Made by a program: the position numbers and the translations under genes | Source of the DNA: Halobacteria archaeon | GTDB lineage: Bacteria > Pseudomonadota > Gammaproteobacteria > UBA9214 | DNA: 5,720 nucleotides | Assembly (NCBI GenBank): GCA_013041945.1 | Contig: JABDRC010000043.1 | Location: 1 to 5,720 of the forward strand | Reading direction: 5' to 3' | The notes under the pieces: generated by a model | Database searches by the model: none | What the model was told of the DNA's origin: nothing | Seen by the model: only the letters and a program-made list of their open reading frames with translations | In this document: positions 1 to 4,450 of the stretch, one piece after another | How the letters are laid out: each line of letters opens with the position of its first letter | How positions within the stretch are numbered: the stretch's first letter is position 1

Positions 1-1
1 G

Positions 2-127
2 ATAAAGTTTGCTGAGTCGGTTTCCGAGCGCACCTATAGTGAAATTGTTGACTCGCTGCGCTCAAGTCCGGAAATTACCGGAGTGAAGGCCGAGCAAAGC
101 GGAAGAGAGGTTTGTCCCTTGCGCTGA
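2..127 (+). CDS. C-terminal end of an unrecognised protein (partial, 5' end outside window)
   Basis: An open frame enters from the left edge and stops at TGA 125-127, leaving 41 visible residues that begin IKFAESVSERTYSEIVDSL and end REVCPLR. The other two forward frames hit a stop within the first few bases, so this frame is the only forward one that can carry a gene in from the left. The visible part is polar, charged and probably helical in its first half, with no membrane segment or recognisable motif. Codon use is mixed, like the DUF2164 gene that follows 80 bp downstream and unlike the GC3-rich genes further right. No family is recognised. The frame is short enough that chance is possible. 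Confidence 0.4.
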   Translation: MKFAESVSERTYSEIVDSLRSSPEITGVKAEQSGREVCPLR

Positions 128-207
128 CACACCATCCGGAAACCTGCCGGCCACTTTCAACGAGTGTGGAGTATTAATCCTGAATACAATGACAGAAGAT
201 TATACAG

Positions 208-462
208 ATGCCGGCAATTGAATTTACCAAAGAGGAAAAGACGGTGCTTGTCGGCAAAATACAGCGCTATTTCCGGGAGGAGCTTGACCGGGAAATAGGC
301 CAGTTTGACGCCGAGTTTCTGCTGGACTTCTTTTCTGCAGAGGTTGGCGCCTATTACTATAACCGCGGTTTATATGATGCGCAGGCGCTATTAGAGAAAA
401 GGCTGGAAACCATTACTGAAGCGATACCCGAAATTGAAAAGCCAACTGAATTCATGAAATAG
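208..462 (+). CDS. DUF2164 family small protein
   Basis: An 84-residue soluble protein whose body matches the DUF2164 pattern: an N-terminal EFTKEEK stretch (5-11), a helix IQRYFREELD (18-27), the conserved-looking core IGQFDAEFLLDFFSAEVG (30-47), then YYYNRGLYDAQALLEKR (49-65) and a charged helical tail. This length is usual for the family, whose function is unknown. ATG 208 is the only reasonable start, because an in-frame TGA lies at 190-192. The ribosome binding site is weak (AGAAG about 9 bases upstream). The last nine residues (IEKPTEFMK, codons from 433) lie inside a tandem repeat that continues past the stop, so the present C-terminus is part of the duplicated unit. The family call is from recognition of the sequence pattern; no role is assigned. 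Confidence 0.85.
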   Translation: MPAIEFTKEEKTVLVGKIQRYFREELDREIGQFDAEFLLDFFSAEVGAYYYNRGLYDAQALLEKRLETITEAIPEIEKPTEFMK

Positions 463-500
463 GCCGCATTGCACAGTCACCACTCTTCTTTTGAGGCTGG

Positions 501-520
501 ATTCCCGCCTGCGCGGGAAT
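501..520. repeat. Palindromic repeat, ATTCCC-N8-GGGAAT (dRS3/REP-like), copy 1
   Basis: A perfect inverted repeat with 8-bp arms (ATTCCCGC / GCGGGAAT) around a CTGC loop, inside tandem unit 1 and 38 bases after the DUF2164 stop. Sequences of this form are known as dRS3 in Neisseria and occur as dispersed intergenic palindromes in other proteobacteria. It could fold as a hairpin in RNA, but no run of T follows, so it is not a classical terminator. Confidence 0.8.
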
Positions 521-599
521 GACTGGCTGGATTGAAAAGCCAACTGAATTTATGAATTAGGCCGCATTACACAAGTGCCACTCCTTCTATTGAGACCGG

Positions 600-619
600 A
601 TTCCCGCCTGCGCGGGAAT
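600..619. repeat. Palindromic repeat, ATTCCC-N8-GGGAAT (dRS3/REP-like), copy 2
   Basis: Identical over all 20 bases to the copy 99 bp upstream, with the same flanks (GG before, GAATGAC across the right edge), although the surrounding repeat units have drifted. The perfect match inside drifting flanks suggests either constraint or gene conversion on the palindrome, or simply a short window with no change. No T tract follows. Confidence 0.8.
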
Positions 620-689
620 GACGCGCTGGATTGAATAACCGGCTGAATATATGCAACAGGCAGTAATTGTCCGGCGTTAACAGGAAGTG

Positions 690-719
690 TTGGGATTGGG
701 GCGCAATTTGGCTTAATAT
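690..719 (+). promoter_or_regulatory. Possible sigma70-type promoter for the small lipoprotein gene
   Basis: TTGGGA at 690-695 and TAATAT at 714-719 each match four of six consensus positions with an 18-bp spacer. Transcription would start near 727, leaving a leader of about 40 bases before the ATG at 769. The site sits in a locally AT-rich patch just after the repeat block. Weak on sequence alone. Confidence 0.3.
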
Positions 720-768
720 TCAGTGTACATTGTTTCTGCTCACGGTTTTCGTCACTATCGAGGTATCC

Positions 769-957
769 ATGAAACAACCACTATCGATTGCCCGTCTGCT
801 CACCTGGCTTGCAATCCTGGTACTGCTGCACGGTTGTGCCGCGGCTACCGTGATCCAGAAGCAGCCCGATTTTGACGATGAGAACAACCGGCGGTTAAAG
901 CAGACCTTCCAAAAGGTAAAACTGGCTGAGCAAACGCCTGAAGTCACTCCCCGCTAG
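769..957 (+). CDS. Small predicted lipoprotein of unknown function
   Basis: A 62-residue protein. Residues 1-22 form a signal peptide: a short basic start (MKQPLSIAR), a hydrophobic core (LLTWLAILVLL) and a lipobox-like LHGC, so Cys23 would be the lipidated N-terminus of a mature chain of about 40 residues. His at the position before Gly is not the commonest lipobox residue but is tolerated. The mature part is hydrophilic and charged (QPDFDDENNRRLKQTFQKVK, 32-51) and probably helical, ending in a Pro/Thr tail. ATG 769 is chosen because CGAGG (759-763) lies five bases upstream and because it starts the signal peptide; the frame extends upstream only through non-signal sequence. It stands alone, with repeats before it and an empty stretch after. 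No family is recognised. Confidence 0.7.
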   Translation: MKQPLSIARLLTWLAILVLLHGCAAATVIQKQPDFDDENNRRLKQTFQKVKLAEQTPEVTPR

Positions 958-1120
958 CCTGTACCAGCAACTGCCAGGCCAGTGCCAGCACACAGGCCGA
1001 CCCTCCAGGCCGTTGTCTTCAGCATGGGCACTTCAAGCCGGCACAGCGGCGCAACACCAGCCCTGCCCGGAAGCAAGTCGCACAGGCAAGTCCGGTCACC
1101 TCAGTAGCCGGCTTTTCATG

Positions 1121-1137
1121 CACTGTCACGGACAGTG
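1121..1137. repeat. Short perfect inverted repeat (7-bp arms, 3-base loop)
   Basis: CACTGTC, ACG, GACAGTG. It can form a tight hairpin on either strand. No T run follows on either side, so it is a poor intrinsic terminator. It lies in the middle of the gene-free stretch. It could be a protein-binding palindrome, part of a small RNA, or chance. Confidence 0.35.
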
Positions 1138-1278
1138 GTGTAAACAGGGCCGGCCCCTCGAAGACAAGCAGATGTGCGCGGCAGGCGCGATGCGCCCATG
1201 CCTTGTCCAGGGGTGGTTTGCAGGGCAACGGTCTCCTTGTAATCGTTGCAAGGGCAGGCGCAGACTTTGTTCTCAATG

Positions 1279-1307
1279 ACGACACTTCGACGATTCCATA
1301 GTATGGT
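1279..1307 (+). promoter_or_regulatory. Possible promoter of the DoxX-DUF2784-DUF4442-NMO cluster
   Basis: ACGACA (1279-1284) and TATGGT (1302-1307) each match four of six sigma70 consensus positions, with a 17-bp spacer. An overlapping alternative -10 is TAGTAT (1299-1304). The predicted start near 1314 gives a leader of just over 20 bases that contains the strong ribosome binding site. The position, directly before the first gene of a tight cluster, is the main support. Confidence 0.35.
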
Positions 1308-1322
1308 GTAACCGGGCCGAAC

Positions 1323-1332
1323 AAAGGAGGGG
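1323..1332 (+). promoter_or_regulatory. Strong Shine-Dalgarno site of the DoxX gene
   Basis: AAAGGAGGGG contains the full GGAGG core (1326-1330), six bases before ATG 1337. It is the best ribosome binding site in the window and fixes the start of the first cluster gene. Confidence 0.8.
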
Positions 1333-1336
1333 CGAC

Positions 1337-1729
1337 ATGTACAATGACAATGCAGGCAAGCTGGTCGTGCGTCTGACGCTGGGCATCCTGATACTGTTTC
1401 ACGGGGTGGACAAGATCCTGCACCCCGATTCACTGGGTTTCATGAAAAGCGGGCTGGCCAGTTGGGGGCTGCCTGAGGCAGTGGCCTATGGCGTCTACAT
1501 CGGCGAGGTGGTGGCGCCGTTGCTGCTGATCCTCGGCGTGTATTCGCGCTGGTGCGGCATGCTGGTGGTGGTGAACATGCTGTTTGCCATCGGTCTGGCG
1601 CACATGGGTCACCTGTTCGCCCTGACCGACCACGGCGGTTATCGCCTCGAGCTGCAGATGTTCTACCTGTTCGGCGGTCTGGCGGTGATGTTCCTCGGCA
1701 GCGGCCGCTACGCAGTCAGGCCGGACTGA
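1337..1729 (+). CDS. DoxX family integral membrane protein
   Basis: A 130-residue inner-membrane protein with four predicted helices (about 8-23, 47-68, 72-90 and 106-121), the usual DoxX size and layout. Family-typical pieces are RLTLGILILFHGVDKI (12-27), the small motif YIGEVVAPLLLILG (54-67), and the C-terminal GYRLELQMFYLFGGLAVMFLG region (101-121). DoxX-family members are small membrane proteins. Named relatives are the DoxD/DoxA subunits of archaeal thiosulfate:quinone oxidoreductase and a mycobacterial DoxX tied to thiol and superoxide stress, but most bacterial members have no proven role, so no reaction is assigned here. Start ATG 1337 is set by the strong GGAGG. It is the first gene of the cluster; the DUF2784 membrane protein begins 33 bp after its stop, suggesting joint transcription. 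Confidence 0.88.
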   Translation: MYNDNAGKLVVRLTLGILILFHGVDKILHPDSLGFMKSGLASWGLPEAVAYGVYIGEVVAPLLLILGVYSRWCGMLVVVNMLFAIGLAHMGHLFALTDHGGYRLELQMFYLFGGLAVMFLGSGRYAVRPD

Positions 1730-1762
1730 GCCGCGCCCGGGGCAACGGCAGCAGCAGTGTCC

Positions 1763-2140
1763 ATGCTGTATTCGCTGGCAGCTGACCTGCTGGTCCTGTT
1801 GCACCTGACCTTTATCTGTTTTGTGGTATTCGGCGGTTTGCTGGTCGCGCGCTGGTGGCGGCTGGTGTTCGTGCACCTGCCGGCCGCTGCCTGGGGTGCG
1901 CTGCTGGAATTCTATGGCTGGCTGTGTCCGCTGACGCCGTGGGAGAAACAGTTGCGACAGGCGGCCGGGGAAGAAGGCTACAGCGGTGGCTTCATCACGC
2001 ACTACCTGTTACCGGTTTTGTACCCGCAGGGCCTCACGCAGAACATACAGGTGTGGCTGGGTACCGGCGTAGTCGTGATCAACCTGCTGATTTACGGCTG
2101 GCTTGTGTGGCGTAAACGCCCTATGCTCAGGCAACGCTAA
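1763..2140 (+). CDS. DUF2784 family membrane protein
   Basis: A 125-residue protein that follows the DUF2784 pattern closely: LYSLAADLLVLLHLTFICFV (2-21) opening a first membrane helix, ARWWRLVFVHLPAAAWGALLE (29-49), the signature GWLCPLTPWEKQLR (52-65), then AGEEGYSGGFITHYLLPVLYP (68-88) and a last helix (97-115) before a basic tail. Helices near 8-29, 37-54 and 97-115 place it in the inner membrane. Function is unknown. ATG 1763 is preferred because homologues typically begin with a short M-L-Y-like start. An in-frame GTG at 1757 would add two residues. Neither has a clear ribosome binding site, so translation may depend on ribosomes ending the upstream gene. The next gene starts 13 bp downstream. 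Confidence 0.88.
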   Translation: MLYSLAADLLVLLHLTFICFVVFGGLLVARWWRLVFVHLPAAAWGALLEFYGWLCPLTPWEKQLRQAAGEEGYSGGFITHYLLPVLYPQGLTQNIQVWLGTGVVVINLLIYGWLVWRKRPMLRQR

Positions 2141-2153
2141 CCGGGATGTGAAC

Positions 2154-2633
2154 ATGGCAAAATCAATCGGGCCGAGCCTGCGGCAGGAGTGGCGGCGGTT
2201 CTCCCGCCTGCCGGGCAGCAAGTGGCTGTTCAGCCACGCACTCGGGTCCGTGGTCCCGTACAGCGGGACGCTCGGTGCGCGGGTGGAGGTGCTGGAACCC
2301 GGGCATTGTGTGGTGACGCTGCGCGACCGGCGCGCGGTGCGCAATCATCTCAAGTCGGTGCATGCCATGGCGCTGGCGAACCTGGCCGAACTGACGACCG
2401 GCCTGGCGTTGATGAACAGCCTGCCGGACAACGCGCGCGGTATCCTGGCCGGCTTCAGTATCGACTACCTGAAAAAGGCGCGCGGCCGGCTGACCGCCAC
2501 CTGCCACTGCGACATTCCGCCGACGAATGACGAGCAAGAATACAGCCTGACCGGCGAGATCCGCAACAACGACAATGAGGTGGTTGCGGTGGCCCGCGCA
2601 CGCTGGCTGGTCGGGCCGGAACAGCCGGAGTGA
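2154..2633 (+). CDS. DUF4442 hotdog-fold protein, thioesterase-like
   Basis: A 159-residue soluble protein matching DUF4442, a hotdog-fold group related to PaaI-type acyl-CoA thioesterases. Visible pieces: VPYSGTLGARVEVLEPGHCVV (34-54), DRRAVRNHLKSVHAMALANLAELTTGLAL (58-86) forming the long central helix region, and RGILAGFSIDYLKKARGRLTA (95-115). The stretch N64-...-H70-A-...-L-A-E79 resembles the N...HGG...LAD/E active-site layout of PaaI thioesterases, so thioester binding or hydrolysis is plausible but not demonstrated; the substrate is unknown. ATG 2154 follows GGGAT (2143-2147) by six bases, and the frame upstream lies within the preceding gene. Its stop overlaps the start of the nitronate monooxygenase-like gene (GTGA, 2630-2633), implying coupled translation. 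Confidence 0.87.
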   Translation: MAKSIGPSLRQEWRRFSRLPGSKWLFSHALGSVVPYSGTLGARVEVLEPGHCVVTLRDRRAVRNHLKSVHAMALANLAELTTGLALMNSLPDNARGILAGFSIDYLKKARGRLTATCHCDIPPTNDEQEYSLTGEIRNNDNEVVAVARARWLVGPEQPE

Positions 2634-3622
2634 GTCACGGCACGGCGCTGACGGAGACCCTGGGCATCGAGGTGCCGCTGATCTGCGGCGCCATGTATCC
2701 CTGCTCGAATCCCGAACTGGTCGCCGCCGTGTCCGAGGCCGGTGGCATCGGCATTGTGCAGCCGCTGAGTCTCAGTTACGTGCACGGCCATGACTTTCGC
2801 GAGGGCCTGCGTTACATCCGTACACTGACCGACAAACCGATTGGCGTGAACCTGATCATCGAGCGCAGCTCGAAGAAATATCTCGAGCGTGTCTATGCCT
2901 GGCTGGACATTGCGCTGGAAGAGGGTGTCCCGTTTCTGGTCACGGCGCTGGGCAAACCGGACCAGGTCGTTGCGCGCACGCAGGGAGCGGGCGTCACGGT
3001 CTACCATGACGTGACCAGCCGCCGGTTCGCCGAGAAGGCATTCGATGCCGGCGTGGACGGGTTCATCTGCGTCAACAGCCGCGCCGGTGGTCATGCCGGC
3101 CAGTTGTCGGCCGCGCAATTACTCGACGAGATCGGGCCGCTGGGCAAGCCACTGGTCTGTGCCGGCGGTATCGGCACGCCGGAAGATTTTGCGGCCGCCA
3201 TCGGTTCCGGCTATGCCGGCGCGCAGCTGGGGACGCGCTTCATCGCCACCGACGAGTGCACGGCGCACGACGGCTACAAGCAGGCCATCATTGCAGCGGG
3301 CGCCGATGATATCGTGCTGTCGGAGAAGATCACCGGCGTACCGGTCTCGATCATCCGTACCCCGTTTATCGCGCGCATGGGGGTCAAGGCCGGGCCGCTG
3401 GCGAAATGGCTGTTGCGCGGTCGCCGTACGCGCCACTGGATGCGCACCGCTTATTCGCTACAGTCTGTGTGGAAACTCAGACGTGCCGCCCTGCGGGGTA
3501 TGGGTTATCGCGATATCTACCAGGCGGGTAAAAGTGTCGATGGCATCCATGCCGTGCAGCCGGCGGCCGAGGTGGTGCGCCAGTATGCGGCCGCACTGCA
3601 CGCTAACAGCGTGATGCAGTGA
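2630..3622 (+). CDS. Nitronate monooxygenase-like FMN enzyme (2-nitropropane dioxygenase family)
   Basis: A 330-residue cytoplasmic TIM-barrel flavoprotein of usual family length. Family enzymes oxidise alkyl nitronates, such as propionate 3-nitronate, with FMN and oxygen. Recognisable parts in order: an N-terminal strand with VPLICGAMYPCSNPELVAAVSEAGGIGIV (15-43), PIGVNLI (70-76), GVPFLVTALGKP (99-110), VYHDVTS (124-130), NSRAGGHAG (149-157) with His155 at the position of the active-site His region, and the FMN phosphate-binding segments VCAGGIGTPED (176-186) and GAQLGTRF (197-204). The C-terminal 80 residues are basic and end with IYQAGKSVDGIHAVQPAAEVV. GTG 2630 is chosen because it gives the normal family N-terminus and a four-base overlap with the DUF4442 stop; no better start precedes the conserved strand. 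A related barrel oxidoreductase with another substrate remains possible. Confidence 0.85.
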   Translation: MSHGTALTETLGIEVPLICGAMYPCSNPELVAAVSEAGGIGIVQPLSLSYVHGHDFREGLRYIRTLTDKPIGVNLIIERSSKKYLERVYAWLDIALEEGVPFLVTALGKPDQVVARTQGAGVTVYHDVTSRRFAEKAFDAGVDGFICVNSRAGGHAGQLSAAQLLDEIGPLGKPLVCAGGIGTPEDFAAAIGSGYAGAQLGTRFIATDECTAHDGYKQAIIAAGADDIVLSEKITGVPVSIIRTPFIARMGVKAGPLAKWLLRGRRTRHWMRTAYSLQSVWKLRRAALRGMGYRDIYQAGKSVDGIHAVQPAAEVVRQYAAALHANSVMQ

Positions 3623-3638
3623 TCGCTGCAATAACGTC

Positions 3639-3644
3639 TATACT
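3639..3644 (+). promoter_or_regulatory. Possible -10 box before the DUF3330 gene
   Basis: TATACT matches five of six positions of TATAAT and lies 36 bases before the ATG at 3680, in a small AT-rich patch after the nitronate monooxygenase stop. No good -35 hexamer is seen at 16-18 bp upstream, so an activator or weak transcription would be needed. The gene might instead be read through from the cluster. Confidence 0.3.
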
Positions 3645-3679
3645 GTAAATGTTTGCCAAACCCGTCCGGAGGCTGTGCC

Positions 3680-3853
3680 ATGAGCGCTGTCGTTAAACCC
3701 ATCGATTCAGGTAGCGTGGCATGCGATGTCTGTCTGAAGGAGATACCGCATTCAGAGGCCGGTATTGTCGAGGCCGAAGACTACGTCATGTATTTCTGTG
3801 GCCTGGACTGTTACCGGCAATGGCGTGAGGCGCAGGACAACACGGCCGGTTGA
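3680..3853 (+). CDS. DUF3330 family small Cys-rich, probable metal-binding protein
   Basis: A 57-residue protein with the DUF3330 pattern: VACDVCLKEIPHSEAGIVEAEDYVMYFCGLDCYRQW from residue 13 to 48. Four cysteines (C15, C18, C40, C44) are arranged CxxC-x21-CxxxC. The second part, C18-x21-C40-x3-C44, has the spacing described for TRASH-type treble-clef metal sites, so zinc or another soft metal is likely bound. Relatives are known to me mainly as short reading frames in mercury-resistance transposons and as stand-alone chromosomal genes; their role is unknown. ATG 3680 follows GGAGG (3668-3672) by seven bases, a strong site. No transposon or mer genes lie nearby. The gene ends 7 bp from the stop of darP on the other strand. 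The metal-binding role is inferred from spacing. Confidence 0.8.
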   Translation: MSAVVKPIDSGSVACDVCLKEIPHSEAGIVEAEDYVMYFCGLDCYRQWREAQDNTAG

Positions 3854-3860
3854 GGCCGCT

Positions 3861-4364
3861 TCAGTAATCAGCTGCCTCCTGACATTCGCGGAGATAACGA
3901 AACAGACGGCGGGACGCACCCGGTGGCTGGCCGTTAGACTGTTCGCTGCGCGCCTGTCGCACCAGTTTGCGCAGGTACTGCCGGTCGGCGCGCGGGAAGT
4001 GGGACAACACGGCGGGCAGGGCCGCATCACCCTCCAGCAGCAGTTGCTCGCGCAGCGTTTCCAGCAGGTGGAATTCACGGGTGGAGGTCTCGTGCTGGTG
4101 CTCGCGGGCCGCGACGATTTCGCGGATGGGTGCCGGGTCGACCTCCTGCATGAGCTTGCCGACGTAGGACAGCTGGCGCTTGCGCGCGCTGTTGGAGGTG
4201 ATCTTTTTTGCCGTCAGCAGCGCCTCCAGCAGTTTCTCCGGCAGACCGAGCTGGCGCAGGCTGTCATCACTGAAATCAAGCAGCTTCAGGCCGAGTTCCT
4301 TCAATGCATGCAGGTCGCGCTTGCGTTGCGACTTGCTGATTCCGGCAGTGTCATCATGTTCCAT
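3861..4364 (-). CDS. darP: Ribosome biogenesis factor DarP (YjgA, DUF615)
   Basis: A 167-residue basic, mostly helical protein, slightly shorter than the E. coli protein (about 183). Family landmarks: SKSQRKRDLHALKELG (10-25), LPEKLLEALLTAKKI (41-55), RKRQLSYVGKLMQEVD (61-76), REFHLLETLREQLL (96-109), FPRADRQYLRKLVRQA (123-138) and ASRRLFRYLRE (150-160). DarP binds late 50S subunit precursors and helps assembly of the peptidyl transferase centre. The ATG at 4364 is chosen because family members start shortly before the SKSQRKR motif. The frame stays open 40 codons further upstream, but that part would cover the promoter and start of pmbA. No clear Shine-Dalgarno precedes the ATG. It diverges from pmbA, as in E. 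coli, and converges on the DUF3330 gene. Confidence 0.93.
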   Translation of the reverse strand: MEHDDTAGISKSQRKRDLHALKELGLKLLDFSDDSLRQLGLPEKLLEALLTAKKITSNSARKRQLSYVGKLMQEVDPAPIREIVAAREHQHETSTREFHLLETLREQLLLEGDAALPAVLSHFPRADRQYLRKLVRQARSEQSNGQPPGASRRLFRYLRECQEAADY

Positions 4365-4373
4365 GTCGACTGA

Positions 4374-4402
4374 AGGATAGCGTGTTACGGCGCATTTGTC
4401 CG
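4374..4402 (-). promoter_or_regulatory. Possible darP promoter
   Basis: Read on the minus strand, CGGACA (4402-4397) and TATCCT (4379-4374) are separated by 17 bp, each matching four of six consensus positions. The predicted start, near 4367, is only about three bases before the darP ATG, which would give a nearly leaderless message and fit the missing ribosome binding site. Weak, and dependent on the chosen start codon. Confidence 0.25.
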
Positions 4403-4424
4403 TGTAGAGGACGCCCGGTAGAAT
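4396..4424 (+). promoter_or_regulatory. Likely sigma70 promoter of pmbA
   Basis: TTGTCC (4396-4401) and TAGAAT (4419-4424) are spaced by the ideal 17 bp; the -10 matches five of six positions and the -35 four of six. The start would fall near 4431, leaving a leader of about 20 bases containing GGGAG (4441-4445), five bases before the ATG at 4451. It is the best promoter candidate in the window. Confidence 0.6.
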
Positions 4425-4450
4425 CCCCCCTTCACGCACAGGGAGCCGAC

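Larger units (their letters stand above)
433..663 (+). repeat. Tandem repeat, about 2.3 units of 98-99 bp, starting inside the DUF2164 gene
   Basis: Unit 1 is 433-530, unit 2 is 531-629, and a third partial unit covers 630 to about 663. Each begins with ATTGAA and includes the tail codons and stop of the DUF2164 gene, the GGCCGCATT block, a CACTC-CTTCT block, and a 20-bp palindrome followed by GAATGAC and GCTGG. Units 1 and 2 differ by scattered substitutions and a one-base length change. Unit 2 still spells IEKPTEFMN followed by TAG, while unit 3 has an early TAA and is more diverged. The order and divergence suggest old duplication and decay. No transposase gene or insertion-sequence ends are seen. 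Confidence 0.85.
958..1336. other. Long stretch without a convincing gene
   Basis: About 380 bp between the lipoprotein stop and the DoxX start. Open frames exist on both strands (88 residues forward at 1013-1279; 134 and 105 residues reverse, both running into the DoxX gene), but their products are rich in Cys, Pro and Arg and have no hydrophobic core pattern, no good ribosome binding site and no family likeness. That is expected of chance frames in GC-rich DNA. The right end holds a candidate promoter and the DoxX ribosome binding site. No tRNA shape, T-tract terminator or repeat shared with the 433-663 block was seen. A small RNA or the remains of a decayed gene cannot be excluded. Confidence 0.5.

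Noticed and set aside
185..190. TACAAT as a -10 box for the DUF2164 gene
   Set aside because: Good hexamer, but no -35 at an acceptable distance and it lies only 17 bases before the ATG. The gene may be co-transcribed with the one at the left edge.
189..221. Ten-codon frame (ATG 189 to TGA 221) overlapping the DUF2164 start, as a possible leader peptide
   Set aside because: No ribosome binding site, no codon bias of an attenuator, and no hairpin that it could control.
501..530. Palindrome as an intrinsic terminator of the DUF2164 gene
   Set aside because: No T tract follows the stem at either copy.
667..768. Longer start (TTG 667) for the lipoprotein gene
   Set aside because: It would put 34 unrelated residues before an obvious signal peptide. 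ATG 769 has its own CGAGG site at the right distance.
550..777. Reverse-strand frame of 75 residues containing SFPRRRESG
   Set aside because: The peptide is the translation of the ATTCCC...GGGAAT palindrome, a well-known source of false proteins. It has no ribosome binding site and spans repeats plus the lipoprotein promoter region.
954..1025. Minus-strand 23-residue hydrophobic peptide (MLKTTAWRVGL...) whose ATG overlaps the stop of the reverse Cys-rich frame
   Set aside because: Too short to judge, has no ribosome binding site, and its supposed partner frame is itself unconvincing.
1019..1433. Two overlapping reverse-strand frames (134 and 105 residues) and a 88-residue forward frame
   Set aside because: They lack family likeness and start signals, have Cys/Pro/Arg-rich chance-like composition, and the reverse ones overlap the start of the well-supported DoxX gene.
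1430..2002. 190-residue reverse frame opposite the DoxX and DUF2784 genes
   Set aside because: Gln/His/Arg-rich shadow typical of the antisense of GC-rich membrane-protein genes; both sense genes are recognised families.
2465..3118. 217-residue reverse frame opposite the DUF4442 and NMO genes
   Set aside because: Antisense shadow of two clear family genes, with no start signals or known motif.
3765..4373. 202-residue forward frame opposite darP
   Set aside because: The darP product matches DUF615 along its whole length; the forward frame is Gln/Leu/Ala-rich antisense and begins inside the DUF3330 gene.
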